A DNA stretch of 64,000 bases from Tabrizicola aquatica. GTDB lineage: Bacteria > Pseudomonadota > Alphaproteobacteria > Rhodobacterales > Rhodobacteraceae. Positions 37,554 through 46,264 of the stretch are shown one piece after another (position 1 is the first letter of the stretch; each line of letters starts with the position of its first letter). Location of the stretch: NCBI RefSeq assembly GCF_002900975.1, contig NZ_PJON01000004.1, positions 186,001 through 250,000 of the forward strand, written 5' to 3'. The notes beneath the pieces were generated by a model. The model saw nothing but the letters and a program-made list of their open reading frames with translations. It was not told where the DNA came from and did not search any database. The position numbers and the translations under genes were made by a program.

Positions 37554-38543
37554 TCAGGCGTTCACGTCCACCACCACCCGGCCCTGCACGCCCCCCTTCA
37601 GGATCGCCGCCCCCAGCGCGGGCAGGTCCGCCAGCCCCGCCGGCCGCACCATCGCCTCCAGCTTTTCCATCGGCAGGTCGCGGACCAGCCGCCCCCAGGC
37701 CGCCACCCGCCGCTCATAGGGGGCGTTGACCGAGTCGATGCCCAGCAGGTTCACCCCCCGCAGCAGGAACGGGATCACGCTGGCCGGAAGGTTCGCCCCC
37801 CCCGCCAGCCCCACCGCCGCGACCGAGCCGCCGTATTTCAGCTGCCCCAGCACCCGCGCCAGCATCGCCCCCCCGACGGCATCCACACAGCCCGCCCAGG
37901 TCTCGCTCTCCATGGGCCGCTTCACCGTCTCGGCCAGCTCCTCCCGCGGCACGATCCGGGCCGCCCCAAGGTCGCGCAGATACCCCTCCGTCTCCGCCCG
38001 CCCCGTCACCGCCGCGACCTGATAGCCAAGACCAGCCAGCAAGGCGACCGCCACTGACCCGACGCCCCCCGCCGCGCCCGTCACCAGCACCTCGCCCTTC
38101 TCCGGCGTCAGCCCATGCTCCTCCAGCGCCATCACCGCCAGCATCGCCGTGAAACCGGCCGTCCCCACCGCCATCGCCTGCCGCGTCGTCAGCCCCGCAG
38201 GCAGCGGCACCAGCCAGTCCGCCTTGACCCGCGCCTTCTGGGCGTACCCGCCCCAGTGGACCTCCCCCACCCGCCAGCCAGTCAGCACCACCTTGTCGCC
38301 CTGCCGATACCGACCATCCGATGACGCCTCGACAGTTCCCGCAAAGTCGATCCCGCCGACATGCGGCCAGCTCCGCACGATACCGCCCCCGTTCGGCGAC
38401 AACGCCAGCCCGTCCTTGTAATTCAGCGTCGAATACTCGACCGCGACCGTCACATCCCCCGCCGGCAGCGCGCTGTCGTCCAGCTCCCGCACCCGGGCCA
38501 CGGCTGCATCGCCTTCCTTCTCCAGAACCAGTGCGCGGAACAT
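37554..38543 (-). CDS. acuI: Acrylyl-CoA reductase family MDR oxidoreductase
   Basis: 329 residues, zinc-independent medium-chain reductase. The start MFRALVLEKEGDAAVARVRELD, STLNYKDGLAL (substrate-pocket Tyr/Lys), the NADPH motif VLVTGAAGGVGSVAVALLAGLGY and the ending GGVQGRVVVDVNA match the AcuI/YhdH subgroup. AcuI reduces acryloyl-CoA to propionyl-CoA with NADPH, important in DMSP and 3-hydroxypropionate metabolism; YhdH-like members have wider acrylate-detoxification roles. No dmdA or acuR gene is near, so the DMSP link is not supported here. Confidence 0.9.
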   Translation of the reverse strand: MFRALVLEKEGDAAVARVRELDDSALPAGDVTVAVEYSTLNYKDGLALSPNGGGIVRSWPHVGGIDFAGTVEASSDGRYRQGDKVVLTGWRVGEVHWGGYAQKARVKADWLVPLPAGLTTRQAMAVGTAGFTAMLAVMALEEHGLTPEKGEVLVTGAAGGVGSVAVALLAGLGYQVAAVTGRAETEGYLRDLGAARIVPREELAETVKRPMESETWAGCVDAVGGAMLARVLGQLKYGGSVAAVGLAGGANLPASVIPFLLRGVNLLGIDSVNAPYERRVAAWGRLVRDLPMEKLEAMVRPAGLADLPALGAAILKGGVQGRVVVDVNA

Positions 38544-38640
38544 CTTCGGTCTCCCATTTTGCTTCCCCCAAGTCGTCCCTTAGGAAGCCGGATTGTCAAC
38601 CCGCGCGCCCTGCCGCACTCTGCCCGCAAAGGAGACCCCA

Positions 38641-39525
38641 ATGACCCAGGAACACATCGGCTTCATCGGCACCGGCCTGATGGGCCACGGCATGGCGAAG
38701 AACATCGTGACGAAGGGCTACCCCCTGACCGTCACCGCCCACCGCAACCGCGCGCCCGTCGATGACCTGCTTACAAGGGGCGCAACCGAGGCGACCATCG
38801 AAGACCTCGCCGCCCGCGCGACGATCATCTTCCTCACCCTCCCCGGCTCACCGCAGGTCGCCGAGGCCGTGGCACGGATGACCCCGTACCTCAAGCCCGG
38901 CACGGTGATCGTCGACTGCTCCACCTCCGACCCCACCGTCACCGAACGCCTTGCCACCGACCTTGGCTCACGCGGCATCCACTTCGCCGACGCCCCCTTG
39001 AGCCGCACGCCGAAAGAGGCGTGGGAGGGCACGCTTGACTGCATGGTCGGCTCGGACCCGGAGACCTTCCAACGCATCCAGCCCGTCATCGCCACCTGGG
39101 CCGGGAAGATTGTCCACATCGGCCGCGTCGGCGACGGCCACCGGATGAAGCTTCTGAACAACTTCCTCTCCCTCGGCTACGCCGCGATCTATGCCGAGGC
39201 GCTGGCCGTGGCCGCCAAGGTCGGCATCTCCACCGCCACGTTCGACAGCGTGATCCGCGGCGGCCGGATGGACTGCGGCTTTTACCAGACCTTCATGGGC
39301 TACGCGCTGGAGGGCAACCGCGAGGCCCACCGCTTCACCCTGTCGAACGCCTACAAGGACCTGCGCTACCTGGAGTCGATGGCCAACGCCGCCACCGTCA
39401 CCACCACGATGGCAAGCGCTGCGAAGAACAGCTTTGCCGGGGCCGTGGCGCAGGGCGGTGCGGGGCCGGAGGACTATGTGCCGCACCTGACGGATTTCGT
39501 GGCGCGGGCGAACGGGGTGAAGTGA
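38641..39525 (+). CDS. NAD(P)-dependent beta-hydroxyacid dehydrogenase (3-hydroxyisobutyrate dehydrogenase family)
   Basis: 294 residues. Rossmann start IGFIGTGLMGHGMAKNIV, FLTLPGSPQVAEAVARM, the substrate motif FADAPLSRTPKEAWEGTL and GDGHRMKLLNNFLSLGYAAIYAEAL with the catalytic Lys. Family members oxidise 3-hydroxyisobutyrate, tartronate semialdehyde or gamma-hydroxybutyrate; the replacement of the usual DAPVSGG by DAPLSRT is unusual and points away from classical MmsB. The ATG at 38641 has AAGGAG 6 nt upstream. Divergent from acuI. Confidence 0.9.
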   Translation: MTQEHIGFIGTGLMGHGMAKNIVTKGYPLTVTAHRNRAPVDDLLTRGATEATIEDLAARATIIFLTLPGSPQVAEAVARMTPYLKPGTVIVDCSTSDPTVTERLATDLGSRGIHFADAPLSRTPKEAWEGTLDCMVGSDPETFQRIQPVIATWAGKIVHIGRVGDGHRMKLLNNFLSLGYAAIYAEALAVAAKVGISTATFDSVIRGGRMDCGFYQTFMGYALEGNREAHRFTLSNAYKDLRYLESMANAATVTTTMASAAKNSFAGAVAQGGAGPEDYVPHLTDFVARANGVK

Positions 39526-39570
39526 CCAGTTAGAATTTCTCCGTAGCTGGGCACTCACTCGCTTATGGGT

Positions 39571-40473
39571 CTACTTCTGCTGATGGTTCGGAAAATCTCT
39601 ATCCCACCCCACAAGGCCCCGGATGCCAAATACCGGGGATAGTGGGGCCTCAGCTTCAGATTCTATTTTAGTCCAAGTTTCAACTATTTCTTCTGGGGAT
39701 GCAATTCCTGCAGTAAAGGCATTTGTGATCACGCCACCACGGATCTCGTCCTTAAAACCTGAAATCCGAGTGATAGGCAGCAACCCATAAAAAATATCGT
39801 TACGAACTCTAAGACTGCCCCAAAGATCAACTGGTACCTTCCTGCCATGGCCGTTGTCCAAGTGAGGAGAGTCCCCAAAAACACGAACTTTATCGTGATC
39901 GCCGGGTTCGATCGGTAAATCACCATTATTCCACTTTTCAATCAATATCTCAAAGGGTGTACCCAGTGCTTCCCCATCTTTGTTGAAGACCTGATTTGCG
40001 AACTGAAAATCGTAGGGTAGTGTGAATGGTAGCGGTACGCTCACCGAAAGACCAAAACTCAGGGCAGCACGTCTAAAGTCGCAGATTGCAGGTACCTTTG
40101 CCCTAGCAGTCCACTTGTGCGGATCGGTGTCTACCGGGCTATATAGATCAATCTGCAGCCCTTCTGCACGTATTTTAGCAGTGCCGGTGAAGCCCGCAGG
40201 GCAAACTAAAACACCTTTCTGTGCGCCAACATCATCGAGAAGCCCGTAGAACTCCTCTACAGACTTCACGTCGGCTGGATTCTTGTAATCCTTACAGTCA
40301 ATAACAATTTGAATCTCATACTGACCAATTCTATCGCGAACCAAAACGTCAATCTGCCGTTTCCGCCCGGACTTTCTTCCGAGTAAGTATTGGTTGTGGA
40401 GGACCTTGGCATTCGGCGCCAACTGTCGTTGAATACTGGCTACTAGCGTCTCAAGATCGCGAAAGTCCGACAA
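39571..40473 (-). CDS. Mrr-like restriction endonuclease-fold protein
   Basis: 300 residues. The first 100 residues form an Mrr_cat-type PD-(D/E)xK nuclease: LLGRKSGRKRQIDVLV (Asp42), YEIQIVIDCKDYKNPADVKSVEEF (Asp59-x-Lys61) and AQKGVLVCPAGFTGTA. The next 200 residues are beta-rich and unrecognised. It stands alone, with no methyltransferase or partner genes, in visibly AT-richer DNA than the nrdJ and dehydrogenase genes at its sides, so it is probably acquired. A role in defence (modification-dependent restriction or another DNA target) is plausible but unproven. Low-complexity promoter region not resolved. Confidence 0.8.
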   Translation of the reverse strand: MSDFRDLETLVASIQRQLAPNAKVLHNQYLLGRKSGRKRQIDVLVRDRIGQYEIQIVIDCKDYKNPADVKSVEEFYGLLDDVGAQKGVLVCPAGFTGTAKIRAEGLQIDLYSPVDTDPHKWTARAKVPAICDFRRAALSFGLSVSVPLPFTLPYDFQFANQVFNKDGEALGTPFEILIEKWNNGDLPIEPGDHDKVRVFGDSPHLDNGHGRKVPVDLWGSLRVRNDIFYGLLPITRISGFKDEIRGGVITNAFTAGIASPEEIVETWTKIESEAEAPLSPVFGIRGLVGWDRDFPNHQQK

Positions 40474-40509
40474 TTAACAACTCTCCAAAAGGTATTTCAG
40501 AGTTCTTCC

Positions 40510-42780
40510 TCACCCACACTTCGAATGCCCACACGACCCACAGGTCAGGCACCCCTCCACCATCCGCAGGTCATAGCTGCCGCAGGACGGGCAGGCCTTG
40601 CCGCGTGGAGCCTCTCCGACCCGCATCACCTCGGCCTTGGGGTCGGATTTCAGGCCCAGCCCCTCGCCCTCGATGAAGCCGATGTCGATCAGGTGGCGTT
40701 CGATCACTCCGCCGATGGCGGCGAGGATCGAGGGGATGTAGCGCCCCTCCATCCAGGCCCCGCCGCGGGGGTCGAAGACGGCTTTCAATTCCTCGACCAC
40801 GAAGGAAATATCCCCGCCCCGCCGGAACACCGCACTGATCATCCGGGTCAGGGCCACGGTCCAGGCGAAATGCTCCATGTTCTTGGAGTTGATGAAGACC
40901 TCGAACGGCCGGCGGTGGCCGGCGATGACGATGTCGTTGATGGTGATGTAAAGCGCGTGTTCCGACCCCGGCCATTTGACCTTGTAGGTCTGGCCTTCAA
41001 GTGCTGCAGGCCGGTCCAGCGGGTCCGACAGATACACCACCTCGCCCCCCGTCACCGGCTGCGAGGCCACGGGGGCGGTCTGCTTTTCGCTGACGGTCAG
41101 CACCGACCCTGTCACGTCATTCGGACGGTAGGTCGTGCAGCCTTTGCAGCCCTGATCCCAGGCGGCCATGTAGACCTCTTTGAAGGCGTCAAAGCTGATG
41201 TCCTCGGGGCAGTTGATCGTCTTGGATATCGAGGAATCCACCCACTTCTGCGCCGCCGCCTGCATGCGGACGTGGTCCAGGGGCGGCAGGGTCTGGGCGT
41301 TGACGAAATGGTCGGGCAGCGGCGCATCGCCGTGCTTTTCGCGCCAGAGGCGGACGGCGTAGTCGACGACCTCTTCCTCGGTGCGGGAGCCGTCCTTCTG
41401 CAGGACCTTGCGGGTGTAGGCATAGGCGAAGACCGGCTCGATCCCCGAACTGACGTTCCCGGCATATAGCGAGATCGTCCCCGTGGGTGCGACAGAGGTC
41501 AGAAGGGCGTTGCGGATGCCGTGCTGGGCGATGGCCTCGCGGACGTCGGCATCCATTTGCTGCATGTTTCCGCTGGCAAGGTAGCCTTGGGCGTCGAACA
41601 AAGGAAACGCGCCCTTTTCCTTGGCGAGGTCCACGCTGGCAAGGTAGGCCGCCCGCGCAATTGCCTTCATCCAGACTTCGGTCATGCAGGCGGCATCAGC
41701 CGACCCATAGCGCAGGCCGACCATGAGGAGGGCATCGGCAAGGCCGGTGACACCAAGGCCGATCCGCCGCTTGGCCTTCGCCTCGGCCTGCTGTTCGGGC
41801 AATGGGAAGCGCGAGGCGTCGACCACATTGTCCATCGCGCGGACGGCAACGCGGACCAGATGGTCCAGCGCCTGCATGTCCATCGCGGACCCGGCCTCGA
41901 AGGCCCTGAGCACCAGCGTCGGCAGGTTGATCGACCCAAGGAGGCAGGCACCGTAAGGCGGCAGCGGCTGCTCGCCGCAGGGGTTGGTGGCGGCGATGGT
42001 CTCGACATAGCCAAGGTTGTTCATCGCATTGATGCGGTCGATGAAGATCACCCCCGGCTCGGCATAGTCGAAGGTCGACCGCATGATCTTGTTCCACAGA
42101 TCGCGGGCCTCGACCGTGCGGTAGACCTTGCCGCCGAAGACCAGTTCCCACGGGCCATCAGCCTTGACTGCGGCCATGAAAGCGTCGGTGACCAGGACCG
42201 AAAGGTTGAACATCCGCAGCCGGGCCGGGTCGCGCTTGGCCTCGATGAAGGCCTCGATATCCGGGTGGTCGCAGCGCATCGTTGCCATCATCGCACCGCG
42301 ACGGCTGCCCGCGGACATGATCGTGCGGCACATCGCGTCCCAGACATCCATGAACGACAGCGGCCCCGAAGCATCGGCCGCCACCCCCTTCACCTCGGCC
42401 CCGCGCGGGCGGATGGTCGAGAAGTCATAGCCGATCCCACCACCCTGCTGCATCGTCAGCGCGGCCTCTTTCAACCCGGTGAAGATGCCCTCCATCGTGT
42501 CGGGGATCGTGCCCATGACGAAGCAGTTGAACAGGGTCACAGAACGCCCCGTCCCCGCCCCCGCCGTGATCCGCCCGGCGGGGAGGAACTTGAAGCCCTC
42601 CAGCGCCGCGTAGAACTCGGCCTCCCACTTGGCCGGGTCCGCCTCGACCTCCGCCAGCGCCCGCGCGATCCGCCGCCAGCTGTCCTCGACCGTGCCGTCG
42701 ATGGGGGTGCCGTCCGCTTCCTTGAAGCGGTACTTCATGTCCCAGATGGCTTCGGCGATGGGGGCTTGGAATCGCGACAT
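40510..42780 (-). CDS. nrdJ: Adenosylcobalamin-dependent ribonucleotide reductase (class II)
   Basis: 756 residues. Makes deoxyribonucleotides using a B12-generated thiyl radical, with or without oxygen. MKYRFKEADGTPIDGTVEDSW, SVTLFNCFVMGTIPDTM, GGGIGYDFSTIRPRGAEV, the radical-site loop NPCGEQPLPPYGACLLGSINL and TINCPEDISFDAF are diagnostic; the C-terminus ends with a Cys-rich zinc-ribbon-like tail CPSCGSYDLRMVEGCLTCGSCGHSKCG that may shuttle electrons. Its leader carries a good promoter and a perfect DnaA box. No cobalamin riboswitch was recognised upstream. Confidence 0.96.
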   Translation of the reverse strand: MSRFQAPIAEAIWDMKYRFKEADGTPIDGTVEDSWRRIARALAEVEADPAKWEAEFYAALEGFKFLPAGRITAGAGTGRSVTLFNCFVMGTIPDTMEGIFTGLKEAALTMQQGGGIGYDFSTIRPRGAEVKGVAADASGPLSFMDVWDAMCRTIMSAGSRRGAMMATMRCDHPDIEAFIEAKRDPARLRMFNLSVLVTDAFMAAVKADGPWELVFGGKVYRTVEARDLWNKIMRSTFDYAEPGVIFIDRINAMNNLGYVETIAATNPCGEQPLPPYGACLLGSINLPTLVLRAFEAGSAMDMQALDHLVRVAVRAMDNVVDASRFPLPEQQAEAKAKRRIGLGVTGLADALLMVGLRYGSADAACMTEVWMKAIARAAYLASVDLAKEKGAFPLFDAQGYLASGNMQQMDADVREAIAQHGIRNALLTSVAPTGTISLYAGNVSSGIEPVFAYAYTRKVLQKDGSRTEEEVVDYAVRLWREKHGDAPLPDHFVNAQTLPPLDHVRMQAAAQKWVDSSISKTINCPEDISFDAFKEVYMAAWDQGCKGCTTYRPNDVTGSVLTVSEKQTAPVASQPVTGGEVVYLSDPLDRPAALEGQTYKVKWPGSEHALYITINDIVIAGHRRPFEVFINSKNMEHFAWTVALTRMISAVFRRGGDISFVVEELKAVFDPRGGAWMEGRYIPSILAAIGGVIERHLIDIGFIEGEGLGLKSDPKAEVMRVGEAPRGKACPSCGSYDLRMVEGCLTCGSCGHSKCG

Positions 42781-42802
42781 GACGGCGAATCTTCCTTGAA
42801 CT

Positions 42803-42811
42803 TGTGGATAA
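42803..42811 (-). promoter_or_regulatory. Perfect DnaA box in the nrdJ leader
   Basis: On the minus strand TTATCCACA, the consensus DnaA box, between the -10 hexamer (42828-42833) and the nrdJ ATG (42780). DnaA could act as a repressor or activator of nrdJ, as described for nrdAB in E. coli. A 9-mer can occur by chance, so this is suggestive only. Confidence 0.45.
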
Positions 42812-42827
42812 GGTGGACGAAGGGCCC

Positions 42828-42856
42828 AAGATACGCCCCTGCCCCCCTCGGGTCAA
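42828..42856 (-). promoter_or_regulatory. Promoter of nrdJ
   Basis: -35 TTGACC (42851-42856), 17-nt spacer, -10 TATCTT (42828-42833), placed about 48 nt upstream of the nrdJ start codon. Confidence 0.7.
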
Positions 42857-42892
42857 CTTGAAGCCCCCGCCAAGCGGCTTATGATTGGCTCC

Positions 42893-43315
42893 ATGATCAA
42901 TCTCCTGAAACTCTGCGTTGGCGCCGACTCGGTCGAGGACCTTCTTGACTGGCAACGCAGCCAGCGGTCCCACTGGCCCGAAGGCAAAGCCATCCACGTC
43001 ACCCGCATGTGGCCCAAGCGCGAGGCCGAGGTGCTGGAGGGCGGATCGCTGTACTGGGTCATCAAAGGCGTGATTCTGGCCCGGCAACGGGTCGTCGATC
43101 TGCAGGAGGTGAACCTGGGCGACGGCATCCCCCGCTGCGCGCTGGTCCTGGACCAGGAGGTCATCCGCACCGAAGCCGCGCCCCGCCGCCCGTTCCAGGG
43201 CTGGCGCTACCTGGATCCGAAGGACTCCCCCCGCGATCTGCCGAAGGGCCGCGGCAAGGATGATCCCCTGCCCCCCGCCCTGGCCCAGGCGCTGGCGGAA
43301 CTGGGTCTGCACTGA
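42893..43315 (+). CDS. DUF1489 family protein
   Basis: 140 residues. MINLLKLCVGADSVEDLLDWQ, THVTRMWPKR-type segment (VTRMWPKREAEVLEGGSLYWVIKG) and the ending RRPFQGWRYLDPKDSPRDL are conserved in this alphaproteobacterial family of unknown function. The start at 42893 is preferred over an ATG four codons earlier. Divergent from nrdJ, which lies 112 nt away. Confidence 0.9.
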   Translation: MINLLKLCVGADSVEDLLDWQRSQRSHWPEGKAIHVTRMWPKREAEVLEGGSLYWVIKGVILARQRVVDLQEVNLGDGIPRCALVLDQEVIRTEAAPRRPFQGWRYLDPKDSPRDLPKGRGKDDPLPPALAQALAELGLH

Positions 43316-43338
43316 ACCCTGACAGTTCGATCAGAATT

Positions 43339-43394
43339 GTCTTTCTCTTCGCCAAATATCCCACGGGGAGCGCGAGGGGTGTGAAACCCCTCGC
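43339..43394. repeat. Copy of the GGATATTT-type repeat plus hairpin
   Basis: CTTCGCCAAATATCCCACGG (from 43347) is the inverse of the GGATATTT core, followed by a 9-bp stem GCGAGGGGT (43372-43380) / ACCCCTCGC (43386-43394). It lies between DUF1489 and the EamA gene and may terminate DUF1489. Confidence 0.6.
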
Positions 43395-43456
43395 TCCGAC
43401 GGCGCCATTCGAACCGGGCTCTGGCAACTGCGCGCAAAACTGGCCATGAACGGCGC

Positions 43457-44314
43457 ATGTCCCGCCCCCTTCTCCTCGCCGCGCCGATCATCTTCCTGCT
43501 TCTTTGGTCGGCAGGCTTCGCCATCGCCAAGATCGGCCTTCAGCACGCGGGACCCTTCACGCTGCTGGCGCTGCGCTACTCGATCGCCGTCCTCGTCCTC
43601 CTCCCCCTCGTCCCCCTCCTGAAACCCGCTTTCCCAAAGGGCCGCGCCGCCCTGGACATCGCGGTCGTCGGTTTCCTGATCCAGGTCGCGTATTTTGGCC
43701 TGTGCTACATCGCTTTCAAATCCGGCGTCTCGGCGGGTGGGGTGGCGATCATCGTGTGCCTGCAACCCATCCTGGTCAGCCTGATTGCGCCCTGGATGGT
43801 CGGCGAAACCGTCAGCCGCCTGCGCTGGATCGGCCTGGCGCTTGGCCTTGGCGGAGCGGTCACCGTGATCCTCGCCCGCTCGGGCGTCGCGCATGAGCCG
43901 CCCCTTGGCGTGCTGGCCGCAGTCGGCGGCCTGATCGGCATGACCGCCGCGACATTGTACGAAAAGCGCTTCGGCATCAGCACCCATCCGGTGCCATCCA
44001 ACCTGATCCAGTATGCCGTCGGCGCGATCTTCACCCTACCCCTGGCCGTCGCGGTCGAGGGGATGCAGGCCGACTGGACACCCGCGCTCTGGGCGACCCT
44101 CGCCTATCTGGTGATCGGCAATTCGCTGATCTCGATCACCCTTCTCCTCGCGATGATCCGCGCCGGAGAGGTCGCCCGCGTTTCCGCCCTGTTCTATCTG
44201 GTCCCGCCGCTGTCGGCCCTGTTCGCCTGGCCGCTGCTGGGCGAAGCCATGCCACCGCTGGCCTGGGCCGGGATGGCGCTGGCGGGCATCGGGGTCATGC
44301 TGGCGCGACGCTAG
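43457..44314 (+). CDS. EamA/DMT-family transporter
   Basis: 285 residues, ten predicted helices in two EamA repeats (for example APIIFLLLWSAGFAIAKIGL; LVIGNSLISITLLLAMIRAG). Inner-membrane exporter or importer of amino-acid-like or drug-like metabolites; the substrate is unknown. Its stop codon (TAG 44312-44314) is the first base of repeat copy B, which ends exactly before the stop codon of the convergent hisG, so the repeat may serve as a two-way terminator. Confidence 0.9.
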   Translation: MSRPLLLAAPIIFLLLWSAGFAIAKIGLQHAGPFTLLALRYSIAVLVLLPLVPLLKPAFPKGRAALDIAVVGFLIQVAYFGLCYIAFKSGVSAGGVAIIVCLQPILVSLIAPWMVGETVSRLRWIGLALGLGGAVTVILARSGVAHEPPLGVLAAVGGLIGMTAATLYEKRFGISTHPVPSNLIQYAVGAIFTLPLAVAVEGMQADWTPALWATLAYLVIGNSLISITLLLAMIRAGEVARVSALFYLVPPLSALFAWPLLGEAMPPLAWAGMALAGIGVMLARR

Positions 44315-44383
44315 CTCCTCGTTCGACTTCGTCTCCTCGTCGCGTGGGGGCAGCGAGGAGTGACGAAGTCATCGACGAGCGGG
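44314..44383. repeat. Hairpin-forming dispersed repeat, copy B
   Basis: Reverse complement of the 24958-25021 element, with a 5-base longer loop and two or three substitutions. Arms GACTTCGTC (44327-44335) and GACGAAGTC (44362-44370). It fills the whole space between two convergent stop codons. Confidence 0.8.
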
Positions 44384-45082
44384 TCAGAACGGCCGCGCCG
44401 CAACCCCAAGCTTCGCCGCCAAGGCCGAATAGGCCGCGCGGTCCGCCGCCGTCCACTCTGCCACCCGGCTGGCCCATAGCACCGCCTGGCTGGAATGGAT
44501 CAGCCCATCCGACAGGATGCGCAGGTGGTTCGCCCGAAGCGTCTCGCCTGACGAGGTGATGTCCGCGATGCACTCGGCCGTGCCGTTCTTCACCGTGCCT
44601 TCGGTCGCACCCTGGCTGTCGACCAGCTGGTAATCTGCAACCCCTTGCGCTTGCAGGAAATCCCGCACCAACCGGTGATACTTGGTCGCGATCCGCAGCC
44701 GGTGCCCGTGCGCCTTGCGGAACGCGGCGGCTGCAGCGTCCAGGTCGTCCACCGTCTCGACGTCGATCCAGACGTTCGGCACCGCGATGATAAGGTCCGC
44801 CGCCCCGAAGCCCAGCTTCGCGACCTCGGCCACCTCATCCTCGCCAAGTTGCTCGCGCACCAGGTCGGACCCCGTCACCCCCAGATGAATCCGCCCCGCC
44901 GCCAGCTCACGCGGGATTTCGCCGGCCGACAGCAGCACCGGGACCGCACCGTCGACACCCTCGATCACGCCGGAATATTCCCGGTCCGATCCCGACCGGC
45001 GCATGACCACGCCGCGCGCGCCGAACCAGTCAAAGCAGTCCTGCATCAGCCGCCCCTTGGACGGCACCCCCACCCGGATCAT
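44384..45082 (-). CDS. hisG: ATP phosphoribosyltransferase, short form
   Basis: First step of histidine synthesis (ATP + PRPP). 232 residues, the short HisG that lacks the C-terminal regulatory domain and needs HisZ. IRVGVPSKGRLMQDCFDWF, VTGSDLVREQ, LIIAVPNVWIDVETVDDLDAAA, and the PRPP-loop region DITSSGETLRANHLRIL are conserved. The ATG overlaps the hisZ stop by 4 nt. Convergent with the EamA gene. Confidence 0.97.
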   Translation of the reverse strand: MIRVGVPSKGRLMQDCFDWFGARGVVMRRSGSDREYSGVIEGVDGAVPVLLSAGEIPRELAAGRIHLGVTGSDLVREQLGEDEVAEVAKLGFGAADLIIAVPNVWIDVETVDDLDAAAAAFRKAHGHRLRIATKYHRLVRDFLQAQGVADYQLVDSQGATEGTVKNGTAECIADITSSGETLRANHLRILSDGLIHSSQAVLWASRVAEWTAADRAAYSALAAKLGVAARPF

Positions 45083-46176
45083 GCCACCGCCCCTTTCAGC
45101 CGCGCGACCAGACCAGGCCGGATCACCCCGCCCACCGCCGGGATGAAGGCACCCGCCCCCAGCACCGCCGTCAGCGCATCATAGCGGCCACCGCTGGCGA
45201 CCGGAGGCATCCCGTCGCCCAGGAAGCTGAAGACGAACCCGTCGTAGTACTCCAGCGCCGTGCGCCCGTGGCTTGCCTCGAAGGCCAGTGTCGCCACATC
45301 CACCCCGCGCGCCGCCAGCGCGTCCAGCCGAACCGCAAAACGGTCCACCGCCGGGCCAATCGCGGGCAGCATCGGGGTAATCCCGCGCAGATGGCTAAGG
45401 GCATGGGCCGCCGGGGCCTCCAGGCTCAGCAGATCGTACAGCAGCGCCGCCTCGGTCGCCTTGATCGGTGGCGTCTCGGCATCGGCGACCAAGGCCTCGG
45501 CCCGGGCCGCGATCTCCTCTGGGCTGCGCAGACCGACAAAGGTCCCCGCCTCCTCGATCAGCTGCGCCGGCGTCCCCGCCTTCAGGCGCTCCAGCAGCGC
45601 AAGCCGCCCCGCCGGCACCGGCGCGCGCCCCGCGAACCGGTCAAGCAGCGCCTTGAACCGCACCGGCCGCCAGACATGCCGCAGCAACGCCGCCTTGCGC
45701 CGGTCGGAGGTTTCCAACCCCCGGACTGCCGCCATCAGGATGCCGATATCTCCGGTCACCGGTCGCAGGCCCAGCCCTGAAAGCAGGTCCCGGAACAGGG
45801 CAAAGACCTCGGCATCCGCCGCTTCGGGCGAGGCGCGGTCAAAGACCTCATACCCGACCTGCAAATACTCGCTGGCACGGCCCGAGCCGCGCATCTGCTT
45901 GCGGAACACCTCGCCCAGATAGGCATATCTTGCAGGTTCCGCCCCATGCGCCATATGCGCCTGCACCACCGGCACGGTGAAATCCGGCCGCAGCATCATC
46001 TCGCCCCGGATCGGGTCATCGGTCACATAGGCCCGCGCCCGGATATCCTCGCCATAGAGGTCCAGCAATGTGCCCGCCGGTTGCAGGATGTCGGCCTCGA
46101 CCGGCACCGCCCCTGCCTGCACGAAGGCCGCCAGCAGCCGCTCGCCTTCGGCCCGGATCGCCGCCTTGGGGGTCAT
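45079..46176 (-). CDS. hisZ: ATP phosphoribosyltransferase regulatory subunit HisZ
   Basis: 365 residues, class II aminoacyl-tRNA-synthetase-like fold without catalytic competence; forms the hetero-octamer with short HisG and passes on histidine feedback. DIRARAYVTDDPIRGEMMLRPDFTVPVVQAHM, YAYLGEVFRKQ and the C-terminal ASGGRYDALTAVLGAGAFIPAVGGVIRPG are diagnostic. The ATG at 46176 is used; an open frame extends to 46257. It lies 88 nt after hisS on the same strand. Confidence 0.94.
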   Translation of the reverse strand: MTPKAAIRAEGERLLAAFVQAGAVPVEADILQPAGTLLDLYGEDIRARAYVTDDPIRGEMMLRPDFTVPVVQAHMAHGAEPARYAYLGEVFRKQMRGSGRASEYLQVGYEVFDRASPEAADAEVFALFRDLLSGLGLRPVTGDIGILMAAVRGLETSDRRKAALLRHVWRPVRFKALLDRFAGRAPVPAGRLALLERLKAGTPAQLIEEAGTFVGLRSPEEIAARAEALVADAETPPIKATEAALLYDLLSLEAPAAHALSHLRGITPMLPAIGPAVDRFAVRLDALAARGVDVATLAFEASHGRTALEYYDGFVFSFLGDGMPPVASGGRYDALTAVLGAGAFIPAVGGVIRPGLVARLKGAVA

Positions 46177-46264
46177 GCCACTGCCCTCTGGTACCATCGC
46201 CCGACACGCGGTGCCGTCGCTTCCCTTGTGTCGGAAGGAAAGGCAAGTGGGGGGCACGCCAGCC

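Noticed and set aside
37554-38543. A DMSP catabolism cluster around acuI
   Set aside because: No dmdA, ddd lyase, acuR or acuK gene is near; the neighbours are a tyrosinase and a beta-hydroxyacid dehydrogenase.
42781-42892. A cobalamin riboswitch upstream of the B12-dependent nrdJ
   Set aside because: The gap is only 112 nt, lacks the B12-box and the multi-stem layout, and contains an ordinary promoter.
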